Below, piece after piece: positions 20,692-30,081 of a stretch of DNA of 64,000 nt (positions are counted from its first letter, which is position 1; each line of letters opens with the position of its first letter). The notes under the pieces were generated by a model, which saw only the letters and a program-made list of their open reading frames with translations, had not been told where the DNA came from and made no database searches. Where the stretch lies: the NCBI RefSeq assembly GCF_002197815.1, contig NZ_NIUB01000003.1:1-64000 (forward strand), given 5' to 3'. A program made the position numbers and the translations under genes. Source of the DNA: Pseudomonas oleovorans subsp. oleovorans (lineage in GTDB: Bacteria; Pseudomonadota; Gammaproteobacteria; Pseudomonadales; Pseudomonadaceae).

Positions 20692-21278
20692 ATGTCGGAC
20701 GTCCTTCATGAATCATCGCAGTCCTCGGTCAGCGCCAGTCTGCCCCAGGCTGTGCTGCACGCAGCCAGTCTCCTCGGCCTCGACCGTCAGGCACTGCTCA
20801 GCGTCTGTAACCTGACTGACCAGCAACTGGCTGACCCCCTTCAGCGTCCAGCAGACCCTCTGGCACGTGCTGGACTCGCGCCTGCAGCACCCGGAACCCG
20901 GCCTGCTGGGTGCAGATGACCATGCCGCTGCTCGACGACTTCCGCCTGCTCGGCGCACAATTTCGTCACGCTGCACCAGCCGGCCTTGCGCCCTGTCAGA
21001 ACGTGTTCGCCTGCCCACTGCAGTTCGCCAGCGACGACTAGGGTCTGTTGCCGTTTCGACGCGAGCCGCGTTGCTGCGCGAAACGGCAACAGACCCTACG
21101 CCAAAGCCCTGCCCCGGCCCCTGGGTCAGGCGCCCCTGATCCAGGCCAACCCGCCGCTGCAGCAACTGCTGCGCCAGCATGCCGAAACCCTGCTCGCCCG
21201 CCTACCAGTGTCAGCCTCAGTGCGCGGGTCATCGGCCTGCTCGGCGAGCAACTGGCACACGGCGGCCCCGCCACCTGA
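20692..21278 (+). pseudogene. AraC-family regulator remnant, frameshifted and interrupted
   Basis: The start (MSDVLHESSQSSVSASLPQA, then HAASLLGLDRQALLSVCNLT) reads like the N-terminal domain of AraC regulators of the Arabinose_bd type. The match then moves to other frames: QQTLWHVLDSRLQHPEPG near 20850, then MTMPLLDDFRLLGAQFRHAA near 20920. It is broken by a 60-bp inverted-repeat element (21039-21098). Similarity resumes as LLRQHAETLLARL and ends at RVIGLLGEQLAHGGPAT with a stop at 21278, before the DNA-binding domain. At least two frameshifts, the insertion and the missing C-terminus make it non-functional. Confidence 0.85.
21039..21098. repeat. 60-bp inverted-repeat element, copy 1
   Basis: Left arm TAGGGTCTGTTGCCGTTTCG pairs with the right arm CGAAACGGCAACAGACCCTA. 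A second copy of 54 bp lies at 27341-27394; this copy carries six extra bases (CGTTGC) near the centre. Here it sits inside the AraC relic. It may be a short non-autonomous mobile or REP-like element. Confidence 0.85.
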
Positions 21279-21334
21279 GTCCGAGAGCCCGGCATGGCCC
21301 CCTTCGCCGCCATGGCCGCCCCGCCTACTACGAG

Positions 21335-21613
21335 GTGATCTTCACCTCGACGCTGAACGCCGATGATCGGGGCTACGCCGCCATCGCCGCGCGCATGGTC
21401 GAACTGGCCGCCGAGCAGCCCGGCTTTCTCGGTCTCGAAGCGGCCCGCGACGGCCTCGGCATCACCGTGTCCTACTGGCGCAACCTGCACGCCATCGCCG
21501 CCTGGAAGGCCAACGCCGAACACCGCGAAGCCCAGCGCCTGGGCCACGAGCGCTGGTGCGGCGGCTTTCGCCTGCGCATCGCCAAAGTCGAACGCGACTA
21601 CGGCATGGACTGA
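21335..21613 (+). CDS. ABM-family (antibiotic biosynthesis monooxygenase-like) protein; start uncertain
   Basis: The frame encodes PAYYEVIFTSTLNADDRGY and continues through ELAAEQPGFLGLEAARDG and ITVSYWRNLHAIAAWK to the stop at 21613, a typical dimeric ferredoxin-like ABM domain of about 95 residues. Family members start about ten residues before the YY motif, yet the ATGs at 21294 and 21312 are out of frame by one base; one missing base in the GCCCCGCC run (about 21317-21325) would explain this. Without it, translation must begin at GTG 21335 or far upstream at 21179. It follows a dead AraC gene, so it may be decaying too. Confidence 0.6.
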   Translation: MIFTSTLNADDRGYAAIAARMVELAAEQPGFLGLEAARDGLGITVSYWRNLHAIAAWKANAEHREAQRLGHERWCGGFRLRIAKVERDYGMD

Positions 21614-21683
21614 CACTGATCAATATTTTCGCGGTGTGCGCGCACTAGCATTAATGGCCATTCGCCATATAACGGCCATCGCC

Positions 21684-21989
21684 ATGCCTCAGACCCATCT
21701 GCTGCTCAGCCTGCCGGATACGGAATCGTGCCAACGGGTAACGCATCTGCTGCGCAGCCAGGCTCCGCACTGCCAGATCATCGACAGCCTCGATGATTGT
21801 CGTCATCGCCCCCTGTGCCGCTGGTTGCAGTGTTTGCCGGCGCACAGCCTGGGCGAAGTGCAGGCGCGCCTGGACGAGGCCGTGCTTGTGCTGGAACGCA
21901 GCCGCCATGCCTTCAAGTCCGCGCAACTGGCCGAGCTGCGCAAACAACTGAGCCGCCTGCTGGAGGAGTTGTCCGAGCCCGACAATTAA
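21684..21989 (+). CDS. Small hypothetical protein
   Basis: A 101-residue protein (MPQTHLLLSLPDTESCQRVT to the C-terminus LLEELSEPDN). I do not recognise the family. It is soluble, Cys/His-containing in the N-terminal half (HCQIIDSLDDC, CRWLQCL) and helical and charged at the C-terminus. An in-frame ATG at 21654 would add ten residues. Codon usage is like neighbouring genes. It precedes a strong terminator. Confidence 0.55.
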   Translation: MPQTHLLLSLPDTESCQRVTHLLRSQAPHCQIIDSLDDCRHRPLCRWLQCLPAHSLGEVQARLDEAVLVLERSRHAFKSAQLAELRKQLSRLLEELSEPDN

Positions 21990-22069
21990 GGTAGAACCTA
22001 GCCGCAGTAGGTTCCGCTCCCCGAGCGGAGACCGGCTTTGCCGGGCAGGACACAGGACCTGCAAGACAG

Positions 22070-22121
22070 AGCGCCGTAGGCCGCCATCTTCGAACGAGGG
22101 CGACCTACGGCGCTTTTTTTT
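22070..22121 (+). terminator. Strong intrinsic terminator
   Basis: Arms at 22071-22085 (GCGCCGTAGG core) and 22098-22113 are followed by eight consecutive T. It ends the transcription unit of the small protein and isolates the globin-GGDEF-EAL operon, whose ATG lies 27 bp beyond. Confidence 0.88.
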
Positions 22122-22147
22122 GCGCCGAAGAAACGCAGGAGGCTGAC

Positions 22148-24400
22148 ATGGGTAACGAACAGGAATTCCTAGAACTGCTCCAACACATCGCCCCGGATCC
22201 CGAGGAACTGCTCCAGCGCCTGCGCTTTCTCGACTGGGGCCAGGCCGACAATGAGCGCCTGGCGCGCCACACCCAGCGCGTGGAACCCATCACCCAGGCC
22301 TTTATCGACGAACTCTACGAACGGCTCGCCGACTATCCCGCCCCAGCGGCCATCCTCGGGAACCCTGCCACCACGGCGCGCCTCAAGCACAGCCAGGCCG
22401 ACTACTACCGACGCCTGTGGCAGGGCCGCCCGGACCAGGACTACGTGCTCGAACGTCTGCGCATCGGTTGGGTGCACCAGTGTGTCGGCGTCGACCTCAA
22501 ATGGTACCTGGGCGCCTACCGCCTGTACCTGGACCGAGTGCTCGGCGAACTGCTCGGCGCCTCGCCGGCCGCCGACTGCTTCGCCAGCCTGGTCAAGAAG
22601 GTCTTCCTCGATATCGACCTGGCCCTGGAAAGCTATGGAGCGGCCCAGCGCAAGGCCCTGCAGGACAGCGAGGCGCGCTACGCGCGGGCCATGCGCGGGG
22701 CCAACGACGGCCTGTGGGAATGGCAGCTGGAACAGGACCAGCTGTACCTCTCCGAACGCTGGACGAGCATGCTCGGCCTCGATCGCGACAGCCTGGCGCC
22801 CACCAGCCAGAGCTGGTTCGGCCGCGTGCATGGCGACGACCTGCCCGGCCTGCGCCAGGCCATCGACAATCACCTGCGTGGCCTCAGCCCCAGCCTGCAC
22901 CACGAATACCGCATCCGCCGCCGCGACGGCAGCTACCTGTGGGTGCTGGTACGCGGCGTGGCGAACACCTGCAGCCGCGGTCTGCGCCGTATCGCCGGCT
23001 CGCAGAGCGATATCAGCCAGCGCCGCGCCGCCCAGGAACAGCTGCACCACGCCGCCCGCCACGACCCGCTGACCGGGCTGGCCAATCGCGCCCGCCTCGG
23101 CGAGCTGCTGCAACAGGCCGTGCAGCGCCACCAGCGCCCCGGGGCGCGCGAGGCCGCCCTGCTGTTCATCGACCTAGACCGCTTCAAGCTGATCAACGAC
23201 AGCCTCGGCCATCAGGTCGGCGACCGAGTGCTGGTGGAGGTCGCCGAACGCTTCGCCCACTGCCTGCGTCCCGGCGACCACCTGGCCCGCTTCGGTGGCG
23301 ACGAGTTCGTCGCCCTGCTCGATGACCTGGCCTGCATGGGCGACGCCGAGCGGGTCGCCCAGCGCATGCTGGACAGCCTGCACCCGCCGCTGCAGCTGCA
23401 GGAGCAGACCCTGGCGGTCAGCGCCAGCATCGGCATCGCCGCGCTACAAGAACGCGACCAGACGCTCGACCCGCTGCAGGCCGCCGACCTGGCCCTGTAC
23501 CGTGCCAAGAGCGCGGGCAAGGCGCAGTTCGCCCGCTACTGCGCCGAGTTGCAGCAGCAGGCGCAGCGCCAGCTGGAACTGCAGAACGCCCTGGCCCAGG
23601 CGCTGGTTCGCGACGAACTGCGCCTGGTCTACCAGCCGATCTGCGAGCTCGATCAGGGCCAGGCGGGCCTGATGGGCGTGGAGGCCCTGTTGCGCTGGCG
23701 ACACGACGGACGCGAGGTGTCGCCGCTGGAGTTCATTCCCTGTCTGGAGGAATCCGGCGAGATTCTCGCCGTCGGCGACTGGGTGTTGCGTCAGGCCTGC
23801 AGTCAGGTGCGCGCCTGGCAATTGGCCGGGCAGACACAGCTGCGCTGCTCGGTCAACCTGTCCAGCCGCCAGCTGCAGCAAGGCGATTTCGCCGCCCGGG
23901 TCGCCGACGTGCTGCGCGAAACCGGCCTGGCGCCGGCGAGCCTGGTGCTGGAGATCACCGAGAGCCAGCTGATGCAGGACAGCGCGCAGAACCTCGCCTG
24001 CCTGCGCGAACTGGCCAGCTTCGGCGTGCAACTGGCCCTCGACGACTTCGGCACCGGCTACTCCTCGCTGGGCTACCTCAAGCGCTTCCCCCTGCACATC
24101 ATCAAGGTGGACAAGAGCTTCATCGCCGGCACCCCGCAGGACGCCGAGGCGCTGGCCATCAGCCGGGCGATCATCGGCCTCGGCGATAGCCTGGGGCTGA
24201 CCGTGGTGGCCGAGGGCGTCGAACAGGTGCAGCAGCTCGAGTTCCTCGCCCGGGAAGGTTGCCGCTACGCCCAGGGCTACTGGTTCAGTCCACCACGCGC
24301 ACCACAAGAACTGCAACGCCTGCTCAGTGGCGAGGACCGCTTCGACGGCCTCTGCTGCCCACTAGACAGCCAGACCGAGGCCCGGGAGGTACAGCCATGA
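22148..24400 (+). CDS. Globin-coupled PAS-GGDEF-EAL cyclic-di-GMP enzyme
   Basis: A 750-residue cytoplasmic protein. Residues about 15-165 form a sensor globin; His110 in [18 protein letters not shown] should be the proximal haem ligand. A PAS domain follows (about 175-295). The GGDEF domain is intact (GGDEF 383-387) with an inhibitory-site RPGD at 374-377. The EAL domain is also intact (EAL at 512-514; [20 protein letters not shown] and AEGVEQ present). It should make and/or degrade c-di-GMP in response to O2 or another haem ligand. Its TGA overlaps the ATG of the Aer-like gene, so both are co-translated. Confidence 0.92.
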   Translation: MGNEQEFLELLQHIAPDPEELLQRLRFLDWGQADNERLARHTQRVEPITQAFIDELYERLADYPAPAAILGNPATTARLKHSQADYYRRLWQGRPDQDYVLERLRIGWVHQCVGVDLKWYLGAYRLYLDRVLGELLGASPAADCFASLVKKVFLDIDLALESYGAAQRKALQDSEARYARAMRGANDGLWEWQLEQDQLYLSERWTSMLGLDRDSLAPTSQSWFGRVHGDDLPGLRQAIDNHLRGLSPSLHHEYRIRRRDGSYLWVLVRGVANTCSRGLRRIAGSQSDISQRRAAQEQLHHAARHDPLTGLANRARLGELLQQAVQRHQRPGAREAALLFIDLDRFKLINDSLGHQVGDRVLVEVAERFAHCLRPGDHLARFGGDEFVALLDDLACMGDAERVAQRMLDSLHPPLQLQEQTLAVSASIGIAALQERDQTLDPLQAADLALYRAKSAGKAQFARYCAELQQQAQRQLELQNALAQALVRDELRLVYQPICELDQGQAGLMGVEALLRWRHDGREVSPLEFIPCLEESGEILAVGDWVLRQACSQVRAWQLAGQTQLRCSVNLSSRQLQQGDFAARVADVLRETGLAPASLVLEITESQLMQDSAQNLACLRELASFGVQLALDDFGTGYSSLGYLKRFPLHIIKVDKSFIAGTPQDAEALAISRAIIGLGDSLGLTVVAEGVEQVQQLEFLAREGCRYAQGYWFSPPRAPQELQRLLSGEDRFDGLCCPLDSQTEAREVQP

Positions 24401-25992
24401 AGCTCAACCTGCCCGTCAGCGGACGCCAGGTGCCGGTGCAGGCGCAGACCAACATCCTCTCCACCACCGACCTCAAGGGCGCGCTGACCTACGTCAACCC
24501 GGAGTTCATCGACATCAGCGGCTTCGCCGAGGACGAACTGATCGGCCGCAATCACAACCTGGTGCGCCACCCGGACATGCCGCCGGCCGCCTTCGCCCAC
24601 CTGTGGCAGACCCTGAAGGCGGGGCGCTCGTGGATGGGGCTGGTGAAGAACCGCTGCAAGAACGGCGACCATTACTGGGTCAGCGCTTACGTCACGCCCA
24701 TGCGCCAGGACGGGCGCATCGTCGAATACCAGTCGGTGCGCACCGCCGCCAGCGAGGCGCAGATCGCCGCCGCCGAGGCGCTCTATGCCGAGCTGCGCGC
24801 CGGCCGCACACCGCGGGCACTGCGCCGGCCACGCCTGAGCCTGAGTCTGCGCCTGGTGCTCAGCGCCATCGTCCTGCCGCCAGCGGCCGCGCTGCTGCTG
24901 AGCGCCAGCCTGGGTCTGCCGCCGTTGCCGCTGCTGGCAGGTGCCGGTGCGCTTGGCCTGCTGCTAGGGCTGATCAACCATCTGGCCCTGCGTCCGCTGG
25001 AGCGCCTGGCGACCCAGGCTCGCCAGCAGGCCGACAACCCGCTCAGCCAGTGGCTATACACCGGTCGCCGCGACGCCTTCGGCACCATCGCCTTCGCCCT
25101 GCACAGCCTGCAGGCCGAAGCCGGCGCCGTGGTCGGGCGTATCGCCGACTCGGCGCGCCAGCTCAGCGGCGAGGCTGGGCAACTGGCCAACGCGGTGGAA
25201 CATCACAACAGCGCCACCCTGCAACAACGCCAGGAGACCGAGCAGGTCGCCAGCGCCATGGGGCAGATGGCGGTCAGCGTCCAGGAGGTGGCACGCAACG
25301 CTCAACTCAGCGCCAGCGCGGCCAGCGCCGCCGACCAGGAAAGCAGCGACGGCCGCCAGTTGGTCGAAAGCACCCGGCAACATATCGCCGCCCTGGCCGA
25401 AGAGCTGCAGGCCGGCCACGTTCTGGTGCAACAGCTGGCCGACAGCAGCCGCGATATCGGCCGGGTGCTCACAGTGATCGGCGACATCGCCGAGCGCACC
25501 AACCTGCTGGCGCTCAATGCCGCCATCGAAGCCGCGCGCGCCGGCGAAACGGGCCGCGGCTTCGCCGTGGTAGCCGATGAGGTGCGCGCCCTGGCCCAGC
25601 GCTCCCAGGCCTCGACCGGCGAGATCGACGCCCTCATCGCCGGCCTGCAGGACACGGTGGCCAGCAGCGTGGCGGCCATGGGCGACAGCCAGCGGCGCGC
25701 CCAGGCCATCACCGCCCAGGCGCAACAGGCGGCCCAGGCGCTGGCCGGCATCACCCAGCGCGTCAGCCAGATCAGCGACATGAGCATCCAAATCGCCAGC
25801 GCGGTGGAACAGCAGAGCGCCGTCGGCGACGATATCCAGCGTAACCTGCAGGGCATCCGCCAGGCCTGCGAGGGCACCGCCGAAGCCAGCGCCCGCAGCC
25901 ACTGCAGCGCCGAGCAGTTGGCCGGCCTGGCCGGGCGCCTGCAATTGCTGGCGGAGCAGTTCTGGAGCCAGCGCCAGAGCCGACCGGGGTGA
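24397..25992 (+). CDS. PAS-containing methyl-accepting chemoreceptor, Aer-like
   Basis: A 531-residue chemoreceptor. The N-terminal PAS (about 15-115) has the Aer hallmark [11 protein letters not shown], expected to hold FAD. A hydrophobic pair (about 150-190) anchors it to the membrane without a periplasmic loop, a HAMP-like stretch follows, and the signalling tip is [19 protein letters not shown] and [15 protein letters not shown]. Aer senses redox state or oxygen for energy taxis. The four-base ATGA overlap with the globin protein couples their translation. In P. putida an aer gene is likewise co-transcribed with a GGDEF-EAL gene. Confidence 0.9.
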   Translation: MKLNLPVSGRQVPVQAQTNILSTTDLKGALTYVNPEFIDISGFAEDELIGRNHNLVRHPDMPPAAFAHLWQTLKAGRSWMGLVKNRCKNGDHYWVSAYVTPMRQDGRIVEYQSVRTAASEAQIAAAEALYAELRAGRTPRALRRPRLSLSLRLVLSAIVLPPAAALLLSASLGLPPLPLLAGAGALGLLLGLINHLALRPLERLATQARQQADNPLSQWLYTGRRDAFGTIAFALHSLQAEAGAVVGRIADSARQLSGEAGQLANAVEHHNSATLQQRQETEQVASAMGQMAVSVQEVARNAQLSASAASAADQESSDGRQLVESTRQHIAALAEELQAGHVLVQQLADSSRDIGRVLTVIGDIAERTNLLALNAAIEAARAGETGRGFAVVADEVRALAQRSQASTGEIDALIAGLQDTVASSVAAMGDSQRRAQAITAQAQQAAQALAGITQRVSQISDMSIQIASAVEQQSAVGDDIQRNLQGIRQACEGTAEASARSHCSAEQLAGLAGRLQLLAEQFWSQRQSRPG

Positions 25993-26099
25993 ACACCTAC
26001 ACGGCCATCTGCGCGCGCAAGTGTCAGCGCATCACCCACGTCGATGATGACTATGCCTGTGCCTGGCGTGCGCTACCTGAACCCGAGGGGTTAGAGTGA
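25989..26099 (+). other. Possible small ORF (36 codons)
   Basis: GTG 25989 overlaps the last codons of the chemoreceptor and opens a 36-codon frame ([20 protein letters not shown], then ending in ALPEPEGLE). It has three cysteines and a ribosome-binding-like ACCGGGG. No family is recognised. It could be a translationally coupled mini-protein or chance. Confidence 0.25.
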
Positions 26100-26127
26100 C
26101 CGGCCATGCAACGAGGAGAATTCCCCA

Positions 26128-27129
26128 ATGAGCCGACTGGCCTCCATCAAACTCTCCACCCTCGACCTGGCGCCGATTCGCGACGATGGCGATGCCGCTC
26201 AGGCCCTGCACAATTCGCTGGCGCTGGCCCGACATGTCGAGAGCCTCGGCTTCGAGAGATTCTGGGTGGCCGAGCACCACAACATGGACGGCATCGCCAG
26301 CTCCGCCACCTCCGTGCTGATTGGCTATCTGGCCGCCGGCACCTCGAAAATCCGCCTGGGCGCTGGCGGCGTGATGCTGCCCAACCATGCGCCGCTGGTG
26401 ATTGCCGAACAGTTCGGCACCCTCGCCACGCTCTATCCCGGTCGTATCGATCTGGGCCTGGGCCGCGCGCCCGGCGCCGATCAGTACACCGCCCATGCCC
26501 TGCGCCGCAGCCGCGATGGCAGCGCCGACGACTTCCCCAATGATGTCGAAGAACTGCAGGCCTACCTCGGCCCGCGCCAGGAAGGCCAGCGGGTGATCGC
26601 CATGCCCGGGGCGGGGACCAATGTGCCGATCTGGCTGCTCGGCTCCAGCCTGTTCAGCGCCCAACTGGCCGGCATGAAAGGTTTGCCTTATGCGTTCGCC
26701 TCGCACTTCGCACCGCGCTACATGCACGAGGCGATCCGCATCTACCGCAACCACTTCCGCCCCTCGGCGGTGCTGGACAAGCCTTATGTGATGCTTGGCG
26801 TACCGCTGCTGGCAGCCGACAGCGACGAGCAGGCGCAATACCTGGCCACCTCCGCGTTCCAACGCATCCTTGCGTTGATCCGCGGCCAGAGCCTGGTGCA
26901 GCGCAAGCCCGTACCGAGCATGGACGGCCTGTGGCTGCCGCACGAGCGTCAGGCCGTGGGCGAGTTCTTCGGCCTGGCCGCCATCGGCGGGCCGCAGACC
27001 GTGCGCCAACGCCTGGAACAGTTGCTGGAGCAAACCGAAGCGGACGAACTGATCTTCACCTGCGACATGTACGACTTCGCCGACCGCCTGCACGCCTTCG
27101 ACATCCTCGCCGAGCTGCAACACGGCTAA
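26128..27129 (+). CDS. LLM class flavin-dependent oxidoreductase (MsnO8 family)
   Basis: A 333-residue bacterial luciferase-like TIM-barrel monooxygenase. Markers are [20 protein letters not shown], the [20 protein letters not shown] strand and [10 protein letters not shown]. It would use FMNH2 and O2 on an unknown substrate. ATG at 26128 follows GAGGAGAATT. The gene stands alone, 28 bp after the small ORF region. Confidence 0.88.
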   Translation: MSRLASIKLSTLDLAPIRDDGDAAQALHNSLALARHVESLGFERFWVAEHHNMDGIASSATSVLIGYLAAGTSKIRLGAGGVMLPNHAPLVIAEQFGTLATLYPGRIDLGLGRAPGADQYTAHALRRSRDGSADDFPNDVEELQAYLGPRQEGQRVIAMPGAGTNVPIWLLGSSLFSAQLAGMKGLPYAFASHFAPRYMHEAIRIYRNHFRPSAVLDKPYVMLGVPLLAADSDEQAQYLATSAFQRILALIRGQSLVQRKPVPSMDGLWLPHERQAVGEFFGLAAIGGPQTVRQRLEQLLEQTEADELIFTCDMYDFADRLHAFDILAELQHG

Positions 27130-27193
27130 GTGCGAACTTGTACGCGTGACTGCCCTCTGAATCAGAACAGGCCGCCAGATCGGTGGCCCCGTT

Positions 27194-27280
27194 CATACGG
27201 TGGAAGCGGCCAAGACCGGCTGCCCGGTATCCAAGGGACTGAACGCCACGATCACCCTGGAAGGCACACTCGAAGCCTGA
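27194..27280 (+). pseudogene. C-terminal fragment of an OsmC/Ohr-like protein
   Basis: Twenty-eight codons read HTVEAAKTGCPVSKGLNATI followed by TLEGTLEA and a stop. This is the conserved C-terminal end of OsmC-type peroxidases, including the peroxidatic-partner Cys in the GCPVSK motif. No upstream part is found in 27130-27193, so it is a relic of deletion. Confidence 0.7.
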
Positions 27281-27340
27281 CCTTGCACCCGCGGCGCACC
27301 CATTGATCAGCGGGGTGCGCCGTGCGGATCAGCCCTGGCC

Positions 27341-27394
27341 TAGGGTCTGTTGCCGTTTCGACGCGAGCCGTGCGCGAAACGGCAACAGACCCTA
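27341..27394. repeat. 54-bp inverted-repeat element, copy 2
   Basis: The same TAGGGTCTGTTGCCGTTTCG arm and complement as at 21039-21098, with a shorter centre. Its final TA together with the next base supplies the TAG stop codon of the reverse-strand lipoprotein gene (27392-27394). Confidence 0.87.
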
Positions 27395-27814
27395 GATGGC
27401 CGTCCCGCAACGCAGCACCTCGCCACGCGCCAACACGTTGCGTTGCTCGTCATATAGCCAGGCCTGCGCCTTCATCAGTTGCTGGCGCGCCTCGATGCGA
27501 TAACGCTGTCCCGCCGCGAAGTCGTCATAACGCAGACGAATCTCGCAGGTCATGCGCAACGGCTCGCTCATCATGCCCAGCCCCCCGCCGCCGCGCACCT
27601 CGAACTGAAAGCGCGTTTGCAGCTCGTGCCGGCCGGGCGTCACCTGAAAGTAGCGGCCATCCGGCCAGCGCTTGCCGTCCAGGCGGTCGGCCATCAGCAA
27701 GGTATCGGCGCTGGAATACAACTCGACCCAGGCCTGCTGCGGGTCGGGCTTGGGCAGCGGTGAAGCACAGGCCCCGAGCATCATCAGGGCGGGAGCGAGA
27801 AACAGGGCGCGCAT
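27392..27814 (-). CDS. Putative lipoprotein
   Basis: A 140-residue protein with a lipoprotein signal peptide (MRALFLAPALMMLGAC, lipobox LGAC) followed by SPLPKPDPQQAWVELYSSAD. The mature part is beta-rich (YFQVTPGRHELQTRFQFEV), compatible with a PEGA-like or small envelope domain. ATG at 27814 follows GGAAG. Its stop lies inside the 54-bp repeat, so the original C-terminus may have been altered. Function unknown. Confidence 0.75.
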   Translation of the reverse strand: MRALFLAPALMMLGACASPLPKPDPQQAWVELYSSADTLLMADRLDGKRWPDGRYFQVTPGRHELQTRFQFEVRGGGGLGMMSEPLRMTCEIRLRYDDFAAGQRYRIEARQQLMKAQAWLYDEQRNVLARGEVLRCGTAI

Positions 27815-27938
27815 GGCGACTTCCACGGTAGGGTTCAGACACCAGCCTACATCGGGAGGCTTGCAAAACCGAGGCGAAACGAGCGTATTCACGCACACAG
27901 GGCTGGAGACAAGCAACGCGATCAGCTAGCGTGACGGC

Positions 27939-29000
27939 ATGCCCAACGCCTCTTCTAAAGACCTGCTGCGCCGCTGCGCGGTTCCCCTGCTTGCCCTGCT
28001 GCTGGGCGGCTGCTCGACCCTCGATTACTACGCCCATCTTGGCCAGGGCCAATGGCAATTGCTGCAGGCGCGCCAGCCAGTCGAACGGCTGCTAAGCAAC
28101 CCTGCGACAGACCCCGACCTGGCCAGGCGCCTGACGCTGAGCCAGCAAGCGCGGGACTTTGCCAGCGCGCAGCTGCAACTGCCCGAGAACCGCAGCTATC
28201 GCCTGTACGCCGACCTGGAGCGTCCCTTCGTGGTGTGGAATGTGTTCGCCACTCCAGAGTTCTCCCTCGACCCCGAGCTGCACTGTTTTCCCATCGCCGG
28301 TTGCGTCGCCTACCGCGGCTACTATCAACAGGGCCGAGCCCGCGGTGCTGCCGCGCTGCTGCGCCAGCAGGGCCTGGATACCTACATCGGCGGTGTCGAG
28401 GCCTACTCCACCCTGGGCTGGTTCGATGACCCGCTGCTCAACACCATGCTGCGCTGGAGCGACGAGCGTTTCATCGCGGTGATCTTCCACGAGCTGGCGC
28501 ACCAGCAGTACTACCTGCCCGGCGATACCGCCTTCAACGAGTCCTTCGCCACCTTCGTCGAACGCGAGGGGCTGCGTCAGTGGCACGCGGCCCGTGGTGA
28601 AACGCCGCCGGCCAGCGACGAGCGCCAGCGCCAGCAGTTCATCGAACTGGTGCTGGCCAGCCGCGAGCGTTTGCGTCAGCTCTATGCCAGCAATCTGTCA
28701 GAAGAAGCCATGCGCGCCGCCAAGCAAACCGAGTTCGAGCGCCTGCGCCGCGACTACCGCGCCTTGCGCCAGCGCGAATGGGGTGGCCAGGGGCGTTATG
28801 ACGCCTGGATCGAAAGCCCGCTGAACAACGCCAAGCTGCTGCCCTTCGGCCTCTACGACCAATGGGTGCCGGCTTTCGCGGCACTGTTCACGCGTGAGGG
28901 CCGGGATTGGCGCGCGTTCTACGCCGCCGTGGCCGCGCTCGGTCGGCTGCCGCAGGCAGATCGTCGGGCCGCGCTGGAAAGCCTGAGGCAAACCAACTAG
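27939..29000 (+). CDS. Predicted aminopeptidase lipoprotein (COG4324 type)
   Basis: A 353-residue lipoprotein (lipobox LLGGC near residue 25) with the zinc motif FHELAHQQYY followed by NESFATFVEREGL, the HExxH...E arrangement of the COG4324 aminopeptidase family. CFPIAGCVAYRGYYQ is also characteristic. It should sit in the outer membrane or periplasm. The start ATG 27939 has little ribosome-binding sequence. It is divergent from the lipoprotein, with starts 125 bp apart. Confidence 0.87.
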   Translation: MPNASSKDLLRRCAVPLLALLLGGCSTLDYYAHLGQGQWQLLQARQPVERLLSNPATDPDLARRLTLSQQARDFASAQLQLPENRSYRLYADLERPFVVWNVFATPEFSLDPELHCFPIAGCVAYRGYYQQGRARGAAALLRQQGLDTYIGGVEAYSTLGWFDDPLLNTMLRWSDERFIAVIFHELAHQQYYLPGDTAFNESFATFVEREGLRQWHAARGETPPASDERQRQQFIELVLASRERLRQLYASNLSEEAMRAAKQTEFERLRRDYRALRQREWGGQGRYDAWIESPLNNAKLLPFGLYDQWVPAFAALFTREGRDWRAFYAAVAALGRLPQADRRAALESLRQTN

Positions 29001-29063
29001 AACTGCGGGGCAGATTGCCAGTCCAGCCTACTCAGGTTTCGCCCAACACCGGAGGTACAAGCG

Positions 29064-29294
29064 ATGCAACGACTGATTCCCGCCCTGGCCCTGATGCTTC
29101 TTGCTGGCGGCGCGCTGGCCGCGCCCAAGCCCTGCGAAGAACTCAAGCAGGAAATCGAAGTGAAGATTCAGGCCAACAACGTGCCCAGCTACACCCTGGA
29201 GATCGTGCCCAACGGCGAAGTTCAGGATCAGAGCATGGTCGTCGGCAGCTGCGACGGCGGCACCAAGAAGATCGTCTATCAGCGCAACGGCTGA
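29064..29294 (+). CDS. DUF1161 periplasmic small protein
   Basis: A 76-residue protein: signal peptide (MQRLIPALALMLLAGGALAA), then PKPCEELKQEIEVKIQANNV and VVGSCDGGTKKIVYQR. The two Cys in CEELK and GSCDGG are diagnostic of DUF1161 and probably form a disulphide. ATG follows CCGGAGG. Function unknown; related proteins are often acid- or stress-associated, which is only suggestive. Confidence 0.9.
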   Translation: MQRLIPALALMLLAGGALAAPKPCEELKQEIEVKIQANNVPSYTLEIVPNGEVQDQSMVVGSCDGGTKKIVYQRNG

Positions 29295-29301
29295 TACACC
29301 C

Positions 29302-29365
29302 CTGTAGGAGCGAGCTTGCTCATGAAGCTTTCGATTTCATTCGCGAGCAGAGCTCGCTCCTACAG
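29302..29365. terminator. REP hairpin between convergent genes, may act as bidirectional terminator
   Basis: CTGTAGGAGCGAGCT pairs with AGCTCGCTCCTACAG at the other end, enclosing a shorter second dyad. TTTT follows on the plus strand. It separates DUF1161 from the reverse-strand HAD gene and is of the common Pseudomonas GTAGGAGCGAGC repeat type. Confidence 0.65.
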
Positions 29366-29368
29366 TTT

Positions 29369-30016
29369 TCAGCAGATGAATGCCCGGCGCATTTCCTCCA
29401 GCGTCTCGAAATGAAAGTCCGGCGTCTCGCCGAGCAATTCCTCACGACTACCGAAGCCGTAACCGACCGCCACCGCCTGCAAACCATTGCTGCGTGCGCC
29501 GATCAGGTCATGCTTGCGGTCGCCGATCATCAGTGCCGAGCCGGGCGCCAGTCGTTCCGAGTCCAGCAGATGCGCCAACAGCTCCACCTTGTTGGTGCGG
29601 GTGCCATCCAGTTCACTGCCGTAGATGCGCTTGAAGTAGCGGTCGAAGCCGAAGTGCCGGGCGATTTCCTCGGCGAACACCGTCGGCTTGCTGGTCGCGA
29701 TATAGAGCGTTCGGCCCTGCGCCACCAGCGCCTCGAGCAGAGTTTCCACGCCGTCGAATACACGATTTTCGTACAGCCCGGTCACTCGGAAGCGCTCGCG
29801 GTAGTGATTGACCGCCTGCCAGCCGGTGGCCTCATCCAGCGCGTAGGTGGCCATGAAGCACTGCAACAGGGGCGGGCCGATGAAATGCTCCAGCGCGGCC
29901 AGGTCCGGCTCATCGATGCCCAGCTTGGTCAGGGCGTACTGCACCGAACGGGTGATGCCCTCACGCGGGTCGGTCAGGGTGCCGTCGAGGTCGAAGAGAA
30001 TGGTGGAGTGATGCAT
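29369..30016 (-). CDS. HAD-family phosphatase (Gph-like)
   Basis: A 215-residue HAD subfamily IA hydrolase. Motif I ILFDLDGTLTDPREGI, motif II YIATSK, the Lys of motif III, and motif IV MIGDRKHDLIGA are all present. The alpha-helical cap lies between residues about 15 and 85. The sequence is close to phosphoglycolate phosphatase-like or nucleotidase members; substrate cannot be set from motifs. The start ATG at 30016 gives the normal MHHSTILFDLDG beginning. Confidence 0.9.
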   Translation of the reverse strand: MHHSTILFDLDGTLTDPREGITRSVQYALTKLGIDEPDLAALEHFIGPPLLQCFMATYALDEATGWQAVNHYRERFRVTGLYENRVFDGVETLLEALVAQGRTLYIATSKPTVFAEEIARHFGFDRYFKRIYGSELDGTRTNKVELLAHLLDSERLAPGSALMIGDRKHDLIGARSNGLQAVAVGYGFGSREELLGETPDFHFETLEEMRRAFIC

Positions 30017-30081
30017 GGCGGGCGCCTATTCGCAATCGGAACGGCCGCGAAGGATACCCGCCTTCAGCGCCCACTTCACGC

